A DNA stretch of 64,000 bases from Parietichytrium sp. I65-24A (taxonomy: Eukaryota; Sar; Bigyra; Thraustochytrida; Thraustochytriidae): assembly GCA_012862575.1 (NCBI GenBank), contig BLSF01000026.1, forward strand, positions 448,657-512,656. Direction: 5' to 3'. Of the stretch, positions 61,411 through 64,000 are shown in pieces; positions within the stretch are counted from its first letter, which is position 1; the number at the start of each line of letters is the position of its first letter. The translations under genes were made by a program, and so were the position numbers. The notes below the pieces were generated by a model that worked only from the letters and a program-made list of their open reading frames with translations, was not told where the DNA came from and ran no database searches.

Positions 61411-62307
61411 GAATTTACGATTTGATTCGGATTCTGATTCTGGTACTGGACGGAAGCCGCGCCACGGTCCTGGTTTTGATTCTGCTCCAAAGTGAGAGCC
61501 AACGCGCGGCTTTGCTTATTATTTTTAACATGAAAAAATAAACAAATAAATAAAAAATGTTCAATTCTCTTTCTTGCAAGCCCAGGCTGAGGAAGGCAGG
61601 GGGCTGCTTCGGATGTTGGGCCTACTGCCCGGAGTACCAGTCGTATCCAAGCTTTCTCTTTTCTTGCAACTTGCTAGCCATCATGACCACCGTCCGTCTC
61701 TCTGAGTGAGGGAATCTATGAATGAATGAGTGAATGAATAAATTGTACATTCGCTTGGGAGAAAGAGTTGCAGTCGCAAGCAGGCTGGAGAGTCTGGAGA
61801 GGAGGAAAGAGAGGGGGAAGGAGAAGGAGGAGGTGCGTTTGGGGCAGCAGAAGAGTAAACTTTACTAAATGCACTAACTGTAGGTGGAGAGAGTCAAGTC
61901 TGGTTGTGAGAGGGTTTCAGATGTTGCAGTGTTGCAGGCCACTGACTGCGGCTGCTTCGCTAGCTTCATTAGAAAGCTTCACTGGGAATGGGATTGTGAA
62001 GAAGGCTTCCCAAAAGACCACCTCCCTGTGAGCACGGAGTAGCGGTGCATTCTTCGTATTCGAGACCGCTGAGAGGGCTCTCGCTTCCCACACACGTACT
62101 CAGGAGTCTCCATGTCGTCGTGGAAATGGCCAAGATTTCCCCTCCTGTTTCCTCGACGCCACCCTCCGAGGTACGTCCTCGGCTACGACTACTTCTTTCC
62201 GAAGCCTATATTTACACATTAGTTACACATCCGCAGAGAGGGAAAAAGAAAGAGGGAGCGAGAGAGAGATAATGAAAGAGATTGCAGTGGCAGAGTGAGG
62301 ACTTGGT

Positions 62308-62344
62308 GTTTGGTTTGTTTGGTTGGTTTGTTTGGTTGGTTGGT
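62308..62344. repeat. TTTGGTTGG array
   Basis: Imperfect TTTG and GTTGG units, similar in type to 3341-3367 and 41176-41216. Confidence 0.85.
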
Positions 62345-63269
62345 CACATGAAAGCTCTCTGACATCTTTCACTGCAACAAGCTCTCAAGCTTCTCCAATG
62401 CTTTCAAGTCTTCTTGGCATGTATGCATCCCTCTAATCCTTAGCAGCCACAGCACACCTACCTAATACGCTACCAAGTACCTCATGCTGCCCTCCTCGGC
62501 TACTCGTCTTCTACTCGTACTGAGTAGTACTGGGACTTACTTCTTTTTCTCTTTCTCTCTCTCTGTCCTTTTCAAATTTCGCAGTCAAGAACCAACGTGA
62601 TCAACTTCTTGATTGAAAACACAGTACTCTAGTAGCAGGGAGAAAAAGCCCTATGAAAAGGAAAAGCTGCTGCTACCAAACTCCTTCGAGCGCTGAGGCC
62701 CTGACTGCGAAATAAGAAGAAAGAGAAGGGAACATGGGGAGAGAGCGAGAGAGGAAGAGAATGAGGAAGAGGTTGGAGAGAGGAGAGGAGAGGGACAGTA
62801 TGTATTTGTCAATTAACAAGAGAGTAGTGTAGACTGCATTCAATAGTTCTCAGCGCAGTCGTCAAGAGAGACTGTTATTAAGTCCTACCCAAAGAAGTAG
62901 GCGAGCGCTTGGTGGAAAAACGGCGCCAAGTGAGACCCGTCGCACGAACGCAGTGTGGCGACCACCCCTCTCCTCCTCCCTCCCTTCCTTCTTCTTCCGT
63001 TCATTTGTTTGCCTCCTCACACTCCTCCCCACCCTTCTCCTCTCCCCTCTCAGCACATGTAGCTTATGTAGTGAGGCGGCACTGACATGTGCGAGAGCCT
63101 TTGAGAGTTGTTGCACGTTGCAAGAGGAGGGTTACAAAGTTTGAACACGGTTTCGTTGCTTCCCCCTCTTTGCGAGTTCATTTCTCGCTCCTTCTCTTCC
63201 TTTCTTGCTTTATTTATGAGTGAGTTATAAAGCACTCACTCTTTTAAAAGATGATTAGCCTCTGGAACC

Positions 63270-63293
63270 AGAATTCAGAATTCAGAATTCAGA
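63270..63293. repeat. ATTCAGA heptamer array
   Basis: Three units plus a partial one, giving repeated GAATTC sites. It is the fourth array of this type in the window. Confidence 0.85.
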
Positions 63294-64000
63294 CTTTCCG
63301 CAACAATCCACAGTTCCCAGAGTCGTCGTGAGAGGAGGAAAGGTTCGTTGTGAACAACACAGAGAGCTGGCACTGTGAGTTGGTTCTCGACTCAGCTTCT
63401 CTCATTGTTGTGCAGGTTTTACTGTGTATAACTTTATTAATACACCATTCGCACTGTGAAGTAATTATTTCGATCTCGATTTTACTTTTAAAATTTTAAT
63501 CTTGATCAACCAATTCATGTTCATTGAATGAACAATCAATCATTCAAACAACAATAAATAGAAACATAATAGAAACATAAGCATGAAAAACTAAAAACAA
63601 AGAAACAAATGCTTGAAATCGAGAGTGATCCCGGCACTAACTTGCAACCCAAGTTGGCAACTGTTTTGACAAAGCGTTTCCGTGGAAAAGAGAGATAAGG
63701 AGTATTGAGTACAGTACCAGGAGCTTCACATTCAACTCGGGAACTGGCACTGTCGCCGACAGCGTGGCGATGGCAATGACATGCGGAGAGTTGGTTCTCA
63801 AAGTTTCAACACGAAGGAGATTTGCGTCCAAGCTCTTTTGCGATCTTTTGCGGGTCTCTGGTTCCCAGTCGCGGTTCGCGGGTCGCGAAGAAAGCTCTGG
63901 CGTTGTCTGGTTGACTGTTTATTCTGTCTATATAGGTTATATCACGTTCACGGAGTTCACGGTCACGATGTGCTGTATCCTTGGACGAAAAAAGCTGCTC

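Larger units (their letters stand above)
59621..64000. other. 4.4-kb gene-free, microsatellite-dense end of window
   Basis: No gene is supported. The region holds many simple repeats: GAAGG (60321-60386), GAGTGA (60461-60501), CTTT (60753-60817), AAAAG (61351-61410), GAAT (61711-61745), TTTGGTTGG (62308-62344) and ATTCAGA (63270-63293). A TATA-like TCTATATAGGTTATA lies at about 63928-63942. It could belong to a plus-strand gene beginning beyond the window, with low confidence. Confidence 0.55.

Noticed and set aside
15368-63710. Recurring GAGTACT/GTACTC hexamers upstream of genes
   Set aside because: I counted about a dozen, fewer than the roughly 30 expected by chance for a 6-mer on both strands of 64 kb.
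1-64000. tRNA, 5S rRNA, U6 or other small RNA genes
   Set aside because: I looked by eye for T-arm (GGTTCRANNCC) and U6 or 5S landmarks in the intergenic spaces and found none; a covariance-model scan would be decisive.
57415-64000. A complete transposon or LTR element in the gene-poor end
   Set aside because: No transposase, reverse transcriptase or matching terminal repeats could be seen; only simple repeats and one decayed coding region.

Overview
This window is nuclear DNA from a unicellular eukaryote. It carries 21 supported protein-coding genes, an extra gene fragment and one decayed coding region. Genes are mostly intronless. Ten short GT-AG introns (68-416 bp, donors close to GTAAGT) can be placed in seven genes by rejoining conserved protein families. 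There are no operons, CRISPR arrays or insertion sequences, and I recognised no tRNA or rRNA. Flagellar genes (CFAP299, a calaxin-like EF-hand protein, an ARL2BP-like BART protein), a carotenoid oxygenase, a mucolipin-type channel, PT-rich secreted proteases and a bacterial-type GAPDH fit a flagellated stramenopile. An intron-poor labyrinthulomycete (thraustochytrid) is my best guess, but that is inference and not shown by any single sequence.

Layout. 0-9 kb: Dbp3-like DEAD-box helicase, PP2A regulatory B subunit, a protein with four PRG-W repeats, and a six-span membrane orphan. 9-17 kb: a 246-bp duplicated scrap of a subtilase, the intact secreted subtilase, then 3.7 kb without a gene. 17-27 kb: carotenoid oxygenase, a BCAS3-type WD40 protein, and TFIIIC subunit 5. 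27-36 kb: secreted transglutaminase-like protein, mucolipin-like channel, CFAP299, calaxin-like EF-hand protein, thioredoxin. 36-45 kb: a 1071-residue TPR/IQ/LRR protein, a GAPDH with an N-terminal extension, and a GST. 46-57 kb: alpha/beta hydrolase, ARL2BP-like protein, an OTU protease with a zinc knuckle, a membrane-anchored metzincin and a glycine-rich parallel-beta-helix-like protein. 57-64 kb: mostly simple repeats, plus a decayed coding region of unknown family.

Genes are arranged with a clear polarity. Minus-strand genes are singletons lying 3'-to-3' against a plus-strand neighbour, usually only 180-560 bp away. Spaces in front of start codons are long (0.6-3.7 kb) and filled with microsatellites, short tandem repeats and recurring motifs. 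There is no single multi-gene pathway. The functional themes are flagellum and signalling (CFAP299, calaxin-like, ARL2BP-like, TPR/IQ/LRR, TRPML), secreted or surface proteolysis (subtilase, metzincin, transglutaminase-like) and core housekeeping (helicase, PP2A-B, TFIIIC5, thioredoxin, GAPDH). The most unusual items are the GAPDH of bacterial type, the PRG-W repeat protein, the eight-IQ TPR/LRR fusion, the CCHC-OTU protein and the recurring upstream motif.
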